From Ophiura sarsii (Eukaryota > Echinodermata > Ophiuroidea > Amphilepidida > Ophiuridae), in the NCBI GenBank assembly GCA_035610835.1, contig CM069459.1:29221570-29285569 (forward strand): a DNA stretch of 64,000 bases, given 5' to 3'. Positions within the stretch are counted from its first letter, which is position 1; every line of letters begins with the position of its first letter. Position numbers and translations under genes: made by a program. Under the pieces are notes generated by a model. That model did not search any database. It worked only from the letters and a program-made list of their open reading frames with translations, and was not told the origin of the DNA. Of this stretch, positions 22,239 through 33,510 are shown in pieces.

Positions 22239-22888
22239 CAGGGGCGTAACTAGAGGGGAGATTTTTCCCCTGTCAAAAGGCTCGCCTCTCGCCCCCCCCC
22301 CCCTTGATGCCTCGATGCCCCCAAATGAAAAATGGGCTATTTCAGATAATAATGAACCCCCCCTATAGAGGACATCGGAAATCCAGACTTTTTTCCCCAC
22401 CAAATTTTCAATGGAATTCCATATATTTTTGGCACATGTTCTTGGAATTCCGGACTTAATTTAGACCCCCCCTATAGAGGACATCAGAATTCCAGACTTT
22501 TTTACCCAAAATTCCATACTTTTTTGAATTTTGATCTGGAATTCCATACTTTTTTTGAAGTTTGATCTGGAATCCCATACTTTTTTGAAGTTTGATCTGG
22601 AATTTCATATACTTTTCATAGAGGGAGTCATGGTATTCCGGACTAAAAATAAATTGTCCTCTATTGTCCTCTAAAGGGGGGGGGGGGGGGGGGGGTTCAT
22701 TATTATCTGGAATAGCCAAATGACACTCCGCTCTCAAATTTCTGACTCGGTGGTTGACAGCCTGGTAAAGTCCTTGTCGGTTCACTATAAATGTTTTGCC
22801 CTCCCCCAATATGAAAACCCTAGCTATACGCCACTGTCTCCCTCATCCACACCGCCCCCAAATTGAAGACCCTATAGTTACGCCACTG
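22239..22888. mobile_element. hAT-like MITE, family Q, copy 2, with internal duplications
   Basis: Ends CAGGGGCGTAACTAGAGGGG and CTATAGTTACGCCACTG. Flanked by CCTCTTTG (22231-22238) and CCGCTTTG (22889-22896), 7/8 identical, as expected of an 8-bp hAT target duplication. The interior repeats CCCCCCTATAGAGGACATC twice and TTTGATCTGGAAT(T/C)CCATAC three or more times. Confidence 0.8.
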
Positions 22889-22948
22889 CCGCTTTGCTCT
22901 ATTCGTTTCAACTCATTTATTTCACTTACCTCACCATAGCTAACAATG

Positions 22949-23194
22949 TTAACACTTTCCACGCGGCAGGCAGCTGCAGACGACATTCCAAAATTTCACA
23001 AAATGTTTAAAAAATATCAAAATTATGGAATGTCATTACCATATTTGGAATCATCTTGAGAAATGCATTGACATAAGTACAAACATGCCTAGTATCTGGT
23101 CGGTAATCCTTGAGATAGACTTTGAAAATTGTGAAAGGTTTCTGAAAAATCTGTTTTGAGTATGGTAAAATAATAGCCGCGTGGAAAGTGTTAA
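22949..23194 (-). mobile_element. Family A MITE, copy 6
   Basis: Complete: TTAACACTTTCCACGCGGC at the left, GCCGCGTGGAAAGTGTTAA at the right, 246 bp. Confidence 0.92.
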
Positions 23195-23275
23195 GGCGAT
23201 GACATCACATCTCTTTGCAACACTTATGCATAAGGTGATAAGAACACGACAAATCGCGATCGACGTATCAACGAT

Positions 23276-23547
23276 ACCAAGTTACAGAGCGATACGATTC
23301 CTAATAACATCAAAATCATGGTTTAAAGAGTGAATTTAGAGTAATATAGGAAAAATAGATTGTACCGCTCGGAACAATCTATTTTTCAAACCATGATTTT
23401 GAAGTAATTAGGAATCGCATCGATCCGTAACTTTGAAGATCTTTATGATTTATGATCAAAAATGCAAATCTGCAAGAAAATCTGCTTTCATAGTAAAAAT
23501 CAATGATAGAGGGCGCTACTTTGAAAAACCACATAATATGCCTTTAA
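23276..23547. mobile_element. Fold-back MITE, family O, copy 2
   Basis: Shares ACCAAGTTACAGAGCGATAC, GATTTTGAAGTAATTAGGAA and the end CATAATATGCCTTTAA with the element at 1625-2012; the left outer arm is missing. The centre is a hairpin AAATAGATTGT / ACAATCTATTT near 23360. Confidence 0.75.
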
Positions 23548-23598
23548 CTGCTGTCACCCAAAAGACCTCATTATGAGGAAAACTTGGCAAATTTCTTA

Positions 23599-23655
23599 AC
23601 CAAAGACCCCTTTAAAAACATTGTCAATTGGCAGTGTTTTAAAGGGGTCTTTGGG
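23599..23655. repeat. Short near-perfect hairpin
   Basis: Arms ACCAAAGACCCCTTTAAAAAC and TGTTTTAAAGGGGTCTTTGG (about 19-20 bp) separated by about 16 nt. Could be a small palindromic repeat or a hairpin in intron RNA. Confidence 0.6.
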
Positions 23656-24143
23656 TAAGACTCCCTGTTTGCATTCTGGTACGCTTTCACCCAATGCAAA
23701 GTTCCTTCGCGTTCTCTCTTGCCAAATCCCCTTGGGATCGCTCTAACCTAAATCCTTGGGTTCAAAAAGGCCAATCTTACCATCTTAAACACACCTGTAT
23801 TCATTTCATATTTGAGTGTCACGGGGCTTATGGGAAGTTATTAAATTTGATTTGAAATGATTTGTGGAATTCGGAGTAAATAGGTCACAATTTAGAGCAT
23901 CACGTAATAGGTTGTATTAGTTAACCTTGTCCTTGGAGAATGACTCAGGGTGAATATCCCTTATGACACCACCAATAGAAACACTTTTAAATACTTAATT
24001 ATATGTCATTCAAATACAGTTATTAAAACTGGGATCAAAGATGAAGTTGGAATTGACTCATCTGATTATTTCATTTGGATTCTTTTTAAAGAAAAATCCC
24101 GCCCCAAATCCAATCCCCATTAGTTTCAATGTTGTAGGGCAAG

Positions 24144-24405
24144 TGTTAAGAGCTACACTTTCCACGCGGCAGGCGTCTGCAGACGATATTCCAAAATGTC
24201 ACAAAATGTTTCAAAAATGTCAACATTATTGAATGTCATCATCCTATTTGGAATCATCATGTGAAATACATTGAAATAAGTACAAACATGCCTATTATTG
24301 GTTCAGTAATTCATGAGATAAGACTTTGACAGTTGGTAAAGGTTTCTGACAAATCTGTTTTGGATAGTTATGTTAAAACTATAATAGCCGCTTGGAAAGT
24401 GTTAA
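24144..24405 (-). mobile_element. Family A MITE, copy 7
   Basis: Left TTAAGAGCTACACTTTCCACGCGGC (split here: TTAAGAG then CTACACTTTCCACGCGGC, six extra bases) and right GCCGCTTGGAAAGTGTTAA. Interior matches the family. Confidence 0.85.
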
Positions 24406-24474
24406 GTTTTATTAAAAACGTTGTGTGTACTAATGGCTATTTTGTCATCCATAATCCATATTTTATACACACCC

Positions 24475-24560
24475 TATTATAGGGTGGAAGACATGACCCA
24501 GGCCAAATGTTCCACACATGGAGCGTAGATTTCAAATAGAGTCACCCATGCAGGGATCAA
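24475..24560. repeat. Half copy of family P fold-back MITE
   Basis: Shares GGAAGACATGAC, TTCCACACATGGAGCGTAGA and TTTCAAATAGAGTCACCCAT with one half of the element at 9434-9580. The other arm is not found. Confidence 0.5.
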
Positions 24561-25127
24561 GGATGAACAAAATTCAGAATATTTCGAAAAAAATGTTAAG
24601 ACAAATGTTACATTTTTTTAAAACTTTATAAATACCCTCAAAATGCGCAAATGTTAGGGTTGGTCGATCACTGGTTTTCATCGCCCTATGTATAGCTATA
24701 GGCCTTCATGTTATTATTCAGAGCAGCAATTACTATTTCCACCCCTCGACGTCTGTTTACATTTCCATTTGAAGCCATCATTCTAATCCAATCCCCGGAT
24801 GTAATCACAGAAGCCCCGGATGTATTACAGAGACGAGGGATTGAGGAAGCGTTGCTGGCTTAGTCGATTCAGCACCCTTGATTAATCGGCTTAAATTATC
24901 ATTTTAAGGTGTTTTTCCCGTGTGTCCCGGGGTTTTCCCTAGTGGCGCAGTACTAGAAGGCGGCGGCTGTACACACGTCAATATTTGTAAAGATAGTATA
25001 GGCCTATATAGGTTCAATCGTAGGTTGCTGTCTTTTTTGTCTTACCTTTGTATGTTTGATACGGCTATATATTTTAGCGAGTGCCACACAATCTAAATTC
25101 ATACACCCTTTTAGTAGTAGTTACGAT
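24561..25127. other. Intron sequence; no gene
   Basis: CG-containing patch near 24900-24980, otherwise AT-rich; a repeated GCCCCGGATGTA-type word near 24795 and 24813. Nothing supported. Confidence 0.35.
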
Positions 25128-25225
25128 AACCAATCAGAAAACAGGAAACTAAAATACGCGGAGTGCATTGAAACTGTCTAATTGCACTCCGCGTGCGCGC
25201 ACCACACGCTTCGTTTTGATTGGTT
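25128..25225. repeat. Nested inverted repeat with CCAAT words
   Basis: Outer arms AACCAATCAGAAAAC / GTTTTGATTGGTT and inner arms ACGCGGAGTGCA / TGCACTCCGCGT (25156 and 25183). Could be a small fold-back element. The ATTGGT words and CG content could also make it look like a promoter, but no transcript evidence exists. Confidence 0.6.
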
Positions 25226-27650
25226 GTTCACGGCGAACGGGTTCGCCGATTTTGACTGCGGGTGTTATAAAGCTTATAAGAGATTAAAGGTATGCACAAT
25301 ATTGTAAAATTTGATTTTCATTGTCGTGTATGGATTAGGTCAATACATGTTTCGAAATTTAGAAAAATCAATGCCCTTACGCAAATGTTGATAAGCTCAT
25401 AATTTTATCTTGAAATAACACATACGCATCTATTGCCCTATATATAATCGAATAGTCTATTGAAGGAAGCAATTAAAAGATAATAATTGCTGCTCTATTT
25501 AACATTGTTCTACGTTTTTAAATGCAATACAAGACACAAAATCTTAAACTGATATTTAAATGTTTAAGATGTTGCAGTTTGTGCATAGAACTGCCTAAAG
25601 CATGTTTTATAGTGGATTCATGTATATATTAGCCAATCGGTTATTGATTTGGACTTATTCCATTTAACGTTATAGGAACCACAATGTACCAATCACGACG
25701 ATATCAGTATCGTTTAAATGCTATTGGATTCGCTGTGATATAATGAATTCAAAGCGTTAAAAGCAACACATCCCCAAATATGGACGGTACAAACCATGGA
25801 CGCTCTAATTATATATCCTGGGTACAAAAAAACAAAAGCAAATAGCGCGCTATTCAAACGCGCCATCTTAACACGCGTCACACATTGATCACCATTTCTG
25901 CTTCAGTTTGAATCATTCTTCCACCTGTTGTATAGATGAGGATAAAATTAGAAAGACAATCAATTTGGATAATTGTTTGTCTTTTTTCTCTCGAAATCAA
26001 CTATCAATACGATATGATCCAAGACACAGAGAAGCATAGAAAAGATGTATGTGTTAATGATCAGATCAAGACTTAAAATTACTGCCCCACCCTCAATAGG
26101 ATAGTACCTATAGATATAGTACCTAAAGTCGGTGAATCTACTATTAAAACATCGCGTGGTAACTTGAAACTGAACCTCGTGTTGCTTTATAATGAAATCA
26201 TACCCGTTTTTGTCAAAACGAGTATATCTCATGTTCTTGTGACCGAAGCAATTTTACATGTAGCCTACATGATGCAAAACATGACAATGATCAACAAACA
26301 TGTTTTATAAATGGTTTTATTGGTTACTTGCACGGTATAATCAACCCCCAAGCATGGAGGATGCTCTATTCGGCTGTTGTGATCCACAAACACAATTGCA
26401 TTATCTTGACTTCCGCATACCCGCATTGATATTTTGTTTCAGACATTTAGCGGAAATAGTAACGCTGTAACCGGGCCTGTAACTAATCGATAGAGTTGAC
26501 CTTAAACTTTGAATCAGAATTACCCCCGGTCAGAACCAAATAATAAACTCCGCGTGCCTGTAATGCGTAGCACGCGGCTATTAAAATGTACAGTAGGCCA
26601 ACCCCCCACTCAATGAGCATTCAGTTGAAAAAGCTCATTCGGTTGAAACGACCCCGGAAACGACTCATTGGGTGCAATGTTAAAATTGATCAATTAGAGT
26701 CCTTTTGACTTGGGGAAAATGATGGGGAAGTTTTATAACAAGGAGAGCTTTTCTATGTCATTCAGAAATGCTAAAACCCAACCGTAGCCCGCCCCTATAC
26801 GCTGAAACCAACCTCCGAGGGCTTCGCCCCTGGACCCACCCCGTCATTCGGGCGATAACAACCTAAAACCCCATGCTACTAAAACATGGGGATGGGTTAG
26901 GGGGAAGAAATTGTCCGCCTGCTTCAACCCCCTCTATTATATTAACCACATGTTGAGGTTAGTAGCCTAATTAAGCAACTGCAAGCCATGATGTTGTTTC
27001 AAACTTTGAGGGTAAGATCGATCTTTCAAAAATACCGGGCCACTAGACAAGACATGTTTGTCCACATTTAAAATATTATAACTCTCAATCATTTCCTTTA
27101 GCTTTTATAGATTTGTAGACCAATTTTGGCATTGTAACACAATTTAGCCGACAACCCGGCCGCGCAGGGCTAGAAGTTAATAGTTTCATATTAAGAACAG
27201 GAAATCGGTGGTCTCAGATCTTGGCCAAGTCACTGGGATGTTTTCAATATCTTTGTATTTTAGAATGCGTTTCCGAAATATTTTACTTTGAGCACATTAA
27301 AATGCTAAGAAGTTGAATCCCTCATCCCTGTGTATTACTATTAATATTAAGGGGTCCTCTTTTCACCCAATGATTTGATTAAGGTTTAAACACGAACAAC
27401 CCTTAGCAACCGGTGTTCAAAATCATACTAGTAAATTGTATGTCATGTTCAATAAAATACGTTAAGCTGACGCATGCGTATGCAATGAATCATTATTTTA
27501 TGGCAGAAGGAGTGACACTCTAGTCTATAATATGTGAAAGAGTATTTCACAATATCTTGTATGTAGTACGGCATAATAGTGCCTAATCAGATAATTTTCA
27601 CTCAATATCTAATGCATAGAAAATATTTTTCATTATTACGCGTGACGTGT
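25226..27650. other. Intron sequence; no gene
   Basis: About 2.4 kb without a recognisable gene. A small hairpin CCGCGTGC / GCACGCGG lies at 26550-26577. A GC-rich stretch at about 26770-26900 (GAGGGCTTCGCCCCTGGACC) looks like part of a dispersed element but I found no second copy here. Confidence 0.4.
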
Positions 27651-27708
27651 TAAATATAGGAAACCAGCTCGAGTGCGGAGTGCCACGGACGCACCGTATT
27701 ATGATGTA

Positions 27709-28035
27709 CATGTACACTGTAATTTTTTTGGACGCCTTAAAAGGTGTTCTGCTTATTAACACCAAAGGTGTTCTATGATTTTAAACTTTTATATTAGAAA
27801 TTTTTTCACATATTATTTCCAGTTTTTTAAAATTTAAACAGAATCCTATATCCACCAATATTTGAAAAACATCAAAATCTATATTATCATTACAGGATTT
27901 AGTCAGCTGAAAATTGAAAATTGAACGTGTTCTATTTTGAACACCGTGTTAAAAAAGTTTAAAATCATAGAATACATTTGGTGTTAATAACCAGAACACC
28001 TTTTGAGGCGTCTGAAAAATTTCGAGTGTACATGT
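27709..28035. mobile_element. Fold-back MITE with about 85-bp arms (family M)
   Basis: Left arm runs CATGTACACTG to GGACGCCTTAAAAGGTGTTC and ATTTTAAACTTTT; the right arm is its reverse complement (AAAAGTTTAAAAT, GAACACCTTTTGAGGCGTC, GTGTACATG). No coding capacity; the spacer is AT-rich. Confidence 0.8.
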
Positions 28036-28049
28036 TTGTGTTCCTATGC

Positions 28050-28119
28050 GTGATGTATGAAGGTTCTTATGAACTGATTTACATTTGTAAATCAGTTCAT
28101 AAGAACCTTCATACATCAC
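28050..28119. repeat. Perfect 70-bp palindrome: 34-bp arms, 2-nt spacer
   Basis: The left arm 28050-28083 begins GTGATGTATGAAGGTTCTTA; the right arm 28086-28119 ends TAAGAACCTTCATACATCAC. I matched the 34 bases of the two arms without a mismatch around a TT centre. It directly follows the family M fold-back element. Confidence 0.9.
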
Positions 28120-28488
28120 TGTGTACGTTTCGGCAAACGCTGTTGCCTTTTCTTAATTTGTTGCGTGATATGCGTGTCAATCAATCAAAATGTCACCTTT
28201 TTGTTATGCGCTGCAATCACGTACAAGTAAGCGCAAGTCATACAGAGAACATCATATATGAGCGAGGTTGCATCATACAGTCACCCCGCGTCACAACGCA
28301 TCATGTTCGATATAATAGGAAACCAGCGTGAGTAATCGTAATGCCACGCATGCGCTGCGTAATCGCACAACGCGGTATAGTTATGCGATATACGATTGGT
28401 TCGCTCGGCGATTATTTATCGGACCGGTCGATTTGTGATAGGGAAGCATTGAAAAGAATTGAAACAATAAGGAACTTTAATCATTACT
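28120..28488. other. Intron sequence; partial direct repeat
   Basis: ATAGGAAACCAGC then CG-rich sequence with GTAATGCCACGC at 28315-28360 resembles 27655-27700 (ATAGGAAACCAGC, GAGTGCCACGG), so the two fold-back structures lie between imperfect direct repeats. No gene. Confidence 0.45.
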
Positions 28489-28716
28489 ACGTTTTCCACG
28501 CGGAACGGGCTTCTGCAGACGACAGTACCAACATTTCGCAAAATGTTTCAAAAATGTCAAAATTATGAGAAATGCATTACATAGGCCTAATCCCATAATC
28601 GTGATAATGCCTAGTATTGGTTAAGTAATTCTTGAGATAGACTTTGAAAGCTGGGAAAAGAGTCTGGCAATTTTTCTTTTTAATGGTAAAACTAATAGCC
28701 GCATGGAAAGTGTTAA
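28489..28716 (-). mobile_element. Family A MITE, copy 8
   Basis: Left end decayed (ACGTTTTCCACGCGGAACGG), right end GCCGCATGGAAAGTGTTAA; interior partly deleted relative to the family. Confidence 0.8.
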
Positions 28717-28779
28717 ATGACGTTACGTTAATCTATAGATGTGTTTCACTCCGGGGCTCACTTTCCATACATCTACAAT

Positions 28780-29015
28780 ATAGAGCTTATCCGTGTTATG
28801 GATTAGCTGCCATCTTGTCAAGTCGGGAATAACAAACTGTGTTTAAAATTTTCAGAAAGAAGACACACCTCTTTCATGAATCATGATATGTATTTGGTAA
28901 CACGGTTCATGCAATGAATTGGACGTCATGCACCAAAATTGAATGTAGTACAGGACGGGTTGGTTCGATTCCCCTATGTAGTCGTTCCTCTTGGCTATAC
29001 ATGGATAACCTCTAT
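28780..29015 (+). mobile_element. Family B MITE, copy 8
   Basis: Left ATAGAGCTTATCCGTGTTAT, right CATGGATAACCTCTAT. This copy has the best B-box match of the family, GGTTCGATTCC at about 28964, identical to the tRNA consensus GGTTCGANNCC. Confidence 0.85.
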
Positions 29016-29490
29016 TGTTTGATGTAATTGTTTTTGTGGTTTTTTTGTTGTTGACAATTTTCATTTCAATCAGCCCTTAAAAGTCATTTTTAAACACGTG
29101 CTGATTCGTTTTGAGTAGCATTAAGCGTGAACCCGCATGTCTTCCTAAACTCTACTTGGCAGGCCTACCGTACCTCAGCTGTATTACCTTAGTGTTACTA
29201 CTAGGCTTAAAGCATTACATGAAATACTAATGAACTTGGCCGCAACTAATACATCCTATTATGTACCCAGTAATCCCTATGTTAAAACAACGATGTATAT
29301 TAACTTTTACTAGGAAATCATACCTTAATCTATCGGAAATTAATCTGGATCCGTTTGGACTTCAACGGTATCAGCATTTGTCGCAAACTGATTGGTTGGG
29401 ATAGCGCATACTTCATGTACTTTCCGTATCATCACAGGTGTCAAACCTAGTCAAAGAATGCAGTCCACCCTTTGATGAACAGTGGATCGG
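29016..29490. other. Intron sequence; no gene
   Basis: AT-rich DNA without recognised repeat. Confidence 0.35.
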
Positions 29491-29496
29491 GCTATC

Positions 29497-29572
29497 GGGA
29501 GAGAGAGAGAGAGAGGGGGGGGGGGGGGATAACGGCGAGGGTGAGGGTGAGGGTGGGGGGGGGGGGGGTAGG
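29497..29572 (+). repeat. Purine low-complexity tract
   Basis: GAGAGAGA followed by runs of G interrupted by GAGGGTGAGG; the open frames over it are compositional artefacts. Confidence 0.85.
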
Positions 29573-29874
29573 GGACACTCCTTGATTTTACTCCTATCTA
29601 AGGCTGTTTTAACGGTCAAGCATTATATGCCTTTGCTTCAACGAATATAAAATTTACTCGGAGTGTAACAACAGCAGGTCGATCATTTACTTTTACTTGT
29701 ACCGACCCGGTTGCTGACAATTATTGTTTTTTTGTGACGGATACATTATCATGATTATACCGTTTATGGAAGCAATTCAAATACCGTATCCAACTTGTTG
29801 AAATAAATTTCGGTATCATGTTTGATTATAATCCATACAATATTTTAGGTTTTGAAGAAAGGATTAAAACCATC

Positions 29875-30063
29875 CAGGGCCGTAACTAGGGGGAAGCAGG
29901 GAAACATCCCCTCGCCCCCATGCCCAACACCCCTATTTGCCGGAAGGCTCGCCACTGATGCCTCCAAAAGGAAATATGTATATTTACAAAAAGTAGTCGG
30001 TTTTGGCCATCAGAGGCCCACCTTATGGCCCCAAATTGAAAACCCTAGTTTAATACGCTACTG
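29875..30063. mobile_element. hAT-like MITE, family Q, copy 3, with exact 8-bp TSD
   Basis: Starts CAGGGCCGTAACTAGGGGG and ends CTAGTTTAATACGCTACTG. AAACCATC occurs immediately before (29867-29874) and immediately after (30064-30071), an exact 8-bp target duplication that fits the hAT superfamily. Length 189 bp; no coding capacity. Confidence 0.9.
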
Positions 30064-30071
30064 AAACCATC

Positions 30072-30606
30072 TTCTCTGATCTGTATTTATTCGGCATGTT
30101 CTGTCAGCAGTCGTGATGACGTATGTTTAAATCTTATTAGCGGATGTAATATTAACTAAAACCGCGTAACAGTGCTAATATATAGGTAGGAGGATTAACC
30201 CCAGGATTAAGATTAAGTAAGTGTCTTACCGTAATCCAGACATCTCGTCTTGAACTCCGACAGTGACCTTATTTGACCGTTCATTGTTTACCTAACCAAG
30301 CATATTATTTGCCAAATCTATATTCCAATAATAGATTGAGCAATAGCAATAATAGCAATACGACGTTATAGTGTTAGTAGAGTGCTCTTAATATAAACCT
30401 CATATCAAATTGGGATATAATTACATTAATGTTGCGGATATTAAACTTTCAGTCCCTTGAGCTAAGCATTAATGAGCGTTAAGCCCCTCGGCTTAACACT
30501 TCGTGGGAAAACGACTAGTTATGCACCACCATAATAAGGTGGTTTTTAAATAATAAAATCATCAATGTTTTAAAACGTGTATGTTAATTATTGCTTTTAC
30601 ATACTT
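30072..30606. other. Intron sequence; no gene
   Basis: AT-rich DNA without recognised repeat. Confidence 0.35.
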
Positions 30607-30735
30607 TACCAACCAACCAACCCGAACCAACCAACCAACCAAGCAAACAACCAACCAACCAACCAACCAACCAACTAACCAACCAACCAACCAACCAACC
30701 AACCAACTAACCAACCAACCAACCAACCAACCAAT
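30607..30735 (+). repeat. Microsatellite (AACC)n
   Basis: About 30 units of CCAA/AACC with occasional changes (AACT, AAGC). It abuts the truncated end of a Family B MITE. Confidence 0.95.
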
Positions 30736-30914
30736 CGCACTCGGCTTATTCTACATTCAATTAAATCGGAGCATGACGTCTAATTCATTGCATGAACCGC
30801 GCTATCAAATTGGCCTACATCATGAAACAGGTGTGTCTTCTTTCGGAAAATCTTGAACACAGTTATAATTCCCGATAAAGATGGCAGCTTATCCAAAACA
30901 TGGATAACCTCTAT
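30736..30914 (-). mobile_element. Family B MITE, copy 9, truncated at the microsatellite
   Basis: Starts at ATCGCACTCGGCTTATTCTA and ends at ACATGGATAACCTCTAT; the outer part with one TIR is missing where the (AACC)n tract begins. Confidence 0.8.
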
Positions 30915-31019
30915 CGTCCATTATTCTTCACCATTCTTAAAAGTAATCAATGGAAATTATCACGGAAATAGGATTTTATTTGTCTCAATCGCTAACTCAT
31001 TCACACAGCCCGTGGCAAA

Positions 31020-33510
31020 TTGATTTTTCAATTTAGGTGTATCATGTTTGTTTGCACATGCTGATATTGCAAATACAATAGGCGTTTGAGATTGAACTTG
31101 AAGTCACCTCAAATTACATTGTTATTTTGATATCTTAAGGCATGATACGCTTTAAGCGGGTTATTGTATGATACGCTTTAAGCGGGTTATTGTTAAGGCT
31201 TTGCACATGGTCAATGATCATTAAACATGTTACACATATTCCAGGGGTATTAGGTGAAATAAGCCAAATTAAATAACAATATGTTGGCAAATTACTCGCT
31301 AATATTGCGGGTTTATACATGTAATACCAAGGGATTTACATACATTATCAGTTTTAATCATAAGTGCATTTTGAATTATAAAATAGCAGGCGTTAATAAT
31401 GTAGGCCTATTAATTATATAATAACAATAATAATAATAATAATAATAATCAGTATTTATATAGCGCCTTTTCCAAATGGTTCAAAGCGCTATAATTTCGC
31501 TGCTGGTGAATCATCAGAATCAGATCGCATCATCTAGGGTGCAGCCAATTCAGGCGCAAACCACTATCCGCACTTAGATTGTAACATCCACCATTTTTCA
31601 ATGCAGCTCCCCAAATTGGGTCAAGGAAGTTTATAATAACCGAAACAACTGATCACTGATTTTGAAAGCAGGAAGAAACCGGAGTACCCGGAGAAAACCT
31701 GCGAAAGCGTGCATGGATCGTGATAAACCAAATGCACATAAAGCCCGCGGTCGTGCACAGATTTGACCCGGGTTTCATTGGTGCAAGGAAGGCGAGAGAA
31801 CAATCCGCTGCGCCAACACGCTCTCCCGTAAACATGTTGCATATATTCCAAGGGTATTAGGCACAATCAGCCAAATTATATTATATTATGTTTGGCAAAT
31901 TATTAGTTAATGTTGCAAGGCTTATAATTCCAATGGATCTACGCAGTTTTGTAGGATTCAAATGATTAGTTTTAAACATATATATATATATATATACGTG
32001 CTTGCATACAGTCAAAACATTGTAACTGGATCAATGAGATGCCATTAAGGCGTTAATAAAGTATTTAATCATTAAAGGTATCATATGAGGTAACTAATCG
32101 ACTTTTATACATCATGTTTGTTTGCATACTAGTATGTTGAAAGTGCAAAAACAATAAGGCGTTTGAGATTGAACTCTAAATCACTTCAAATTACAGTTTA
32201 ATTTTGACATCTTTAAGGCGTGATATGCCTTAAGCGGATTGTTATAATGGCGTTGCACATGGTTATTGATCCTTAAACATGTTGCACTTATTCTAAGGGT
32301 ATTAGGCATAATACTTATATTACAATATGTTTGGAAAATTACTAGTTAATGTTGCAAGGCTTATACTTCCAATGGATCTACACATTGTTAGATGTAGGAT
32401 TCAAATAATTTTAGTTTTAAACATAAGTGCCTATACCTGTATGAAGTTATAGCATTTTAACTGGATCAATTATGAGGTGTCACCAAGGCGTTAATAACGT
32501 ATTAATTTATAGAGAGATACATTTTGACGTAACTAATCGATTTTTATACATCATGTTTGTTTGCATATTATTAGAATGTTGAAAGTACACGAACAATAGG
32601 CGTTTAGGATTGAACTCTAAATCACCTCAAATTACAATTTAATGTTGACATCTTTAAGGCGTGATATGCCTTAAGCGGATTATTATAACGGTTTTGCACA
32701 TGGTTATTGATCCTTAAACATGTTGCACTTATTCTAAGGGTATTAGACATAATACTTATATTACAATATGTTTGGAAAATTACTAGTTAATGTTGCAAGG
32801 CTTATACTTCCAATGGATCTACATATTTTTAGATGTAGGATTCAAATGATTCTAGTCGTAAGTGCCTATACATGTATGCAGTTATAGCATTTTAACTGGA
32901 TCAATTATGAGGTGTCACCAAGGCGTTAGTAACGTAACATTTGACGTAACTAATCGATTTTTATACATCATGTTTGTTTTCATACTAGAATGTTGAAAGT
33001 GCACAAACAAAGATTGAACTCTTAATCACCTCAAATTACAATTTAATTTTGACATCTTTAACTAGCGTGATATGCCTTAAGCGGATTATTGTAATGGCTT
33101 TGCACATGGTTTATGATCCTTAAATATGTTGCACTTATTTTAAGGGTATTAGGCATAATAATTATATTACAATATGTTTGGCAAATTACTAGTTAAGTTG
33201 CAAGGCTTATACTTCCAATGGATCTACACATTTTTAGATGTAGGATTCAAATGATTAGTGTTGATCATATAAGTGCTTGCATACAGTCAAAGCATTCTTA
33301 CTTAAGTAACAATAATTAAAGGAAACATATATGACGTAACTAATTGAGTTTTATATATTATATTTGTTTGCACATATTGAAAGTGCAAATACAATAGGCG
33401 TTTGAGATTGAACTCTAAATCACCTCAAATTACATTGTTATTTTGACATCTTTAGGCGTGATACGCTTTAAGCGGGTTATTATAAAGGCTTTGCACATAG
33501 TTAATGATCC
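31020..33510 (+). repeat. Tandem array, about 390-440-bp unit
   Basis: A marker word TGATA(T/C)GC(C/T)TTAAGCGG occurs at 31143, 32221, 32662, 33068 and 33459, so the later units are 441, 406 and 391 bp long. Each unit contains TTATACATCATGTTTGTTTG, AATATGTTTGG(C/A)AAATTACT and CTTCCAATGGATCTAC in the same order. A 26-bp piece around the marker is doubled at 31143/31169. One unit is broken by the SINE-like insertion at 31415-31835. No coding frame is kept between units. Confidence 0.9.
31415..31835. mobile_element. SINE-like insertion in the tandem array
   Basis: Starts with an (AAT)n run, then CAGTATTTATATAGCGCCTT and CAAAGCGCT, and continues to CCGGAGTACCCGGAGAAAAC, TTTGACCCGGGTTTCATTGG and CAACACGCTCTCCCG before the array resumes. 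Read on the minus strand it would start with GGGAGAGCGTGTTGGCGCAG (A-box-like) and end in a (TTA)n tail, as SINEs do. The GACCCGGGTTTCA part is reminiscent of a tRNA T arm. Family not assigned. Confidence 0.6.

Noticed and set aside
28050..28119. miRNA precursor
   Set aside because: A 2-nt loop with 34 perfect pairs is unlike a Drosha/Dicer substrate.
31135..33500. CRISPR-like array
   Set aside because: Units are about 400 bp of continuous similarity without short repeats and unique spacers; the DNA is eukaryotic.
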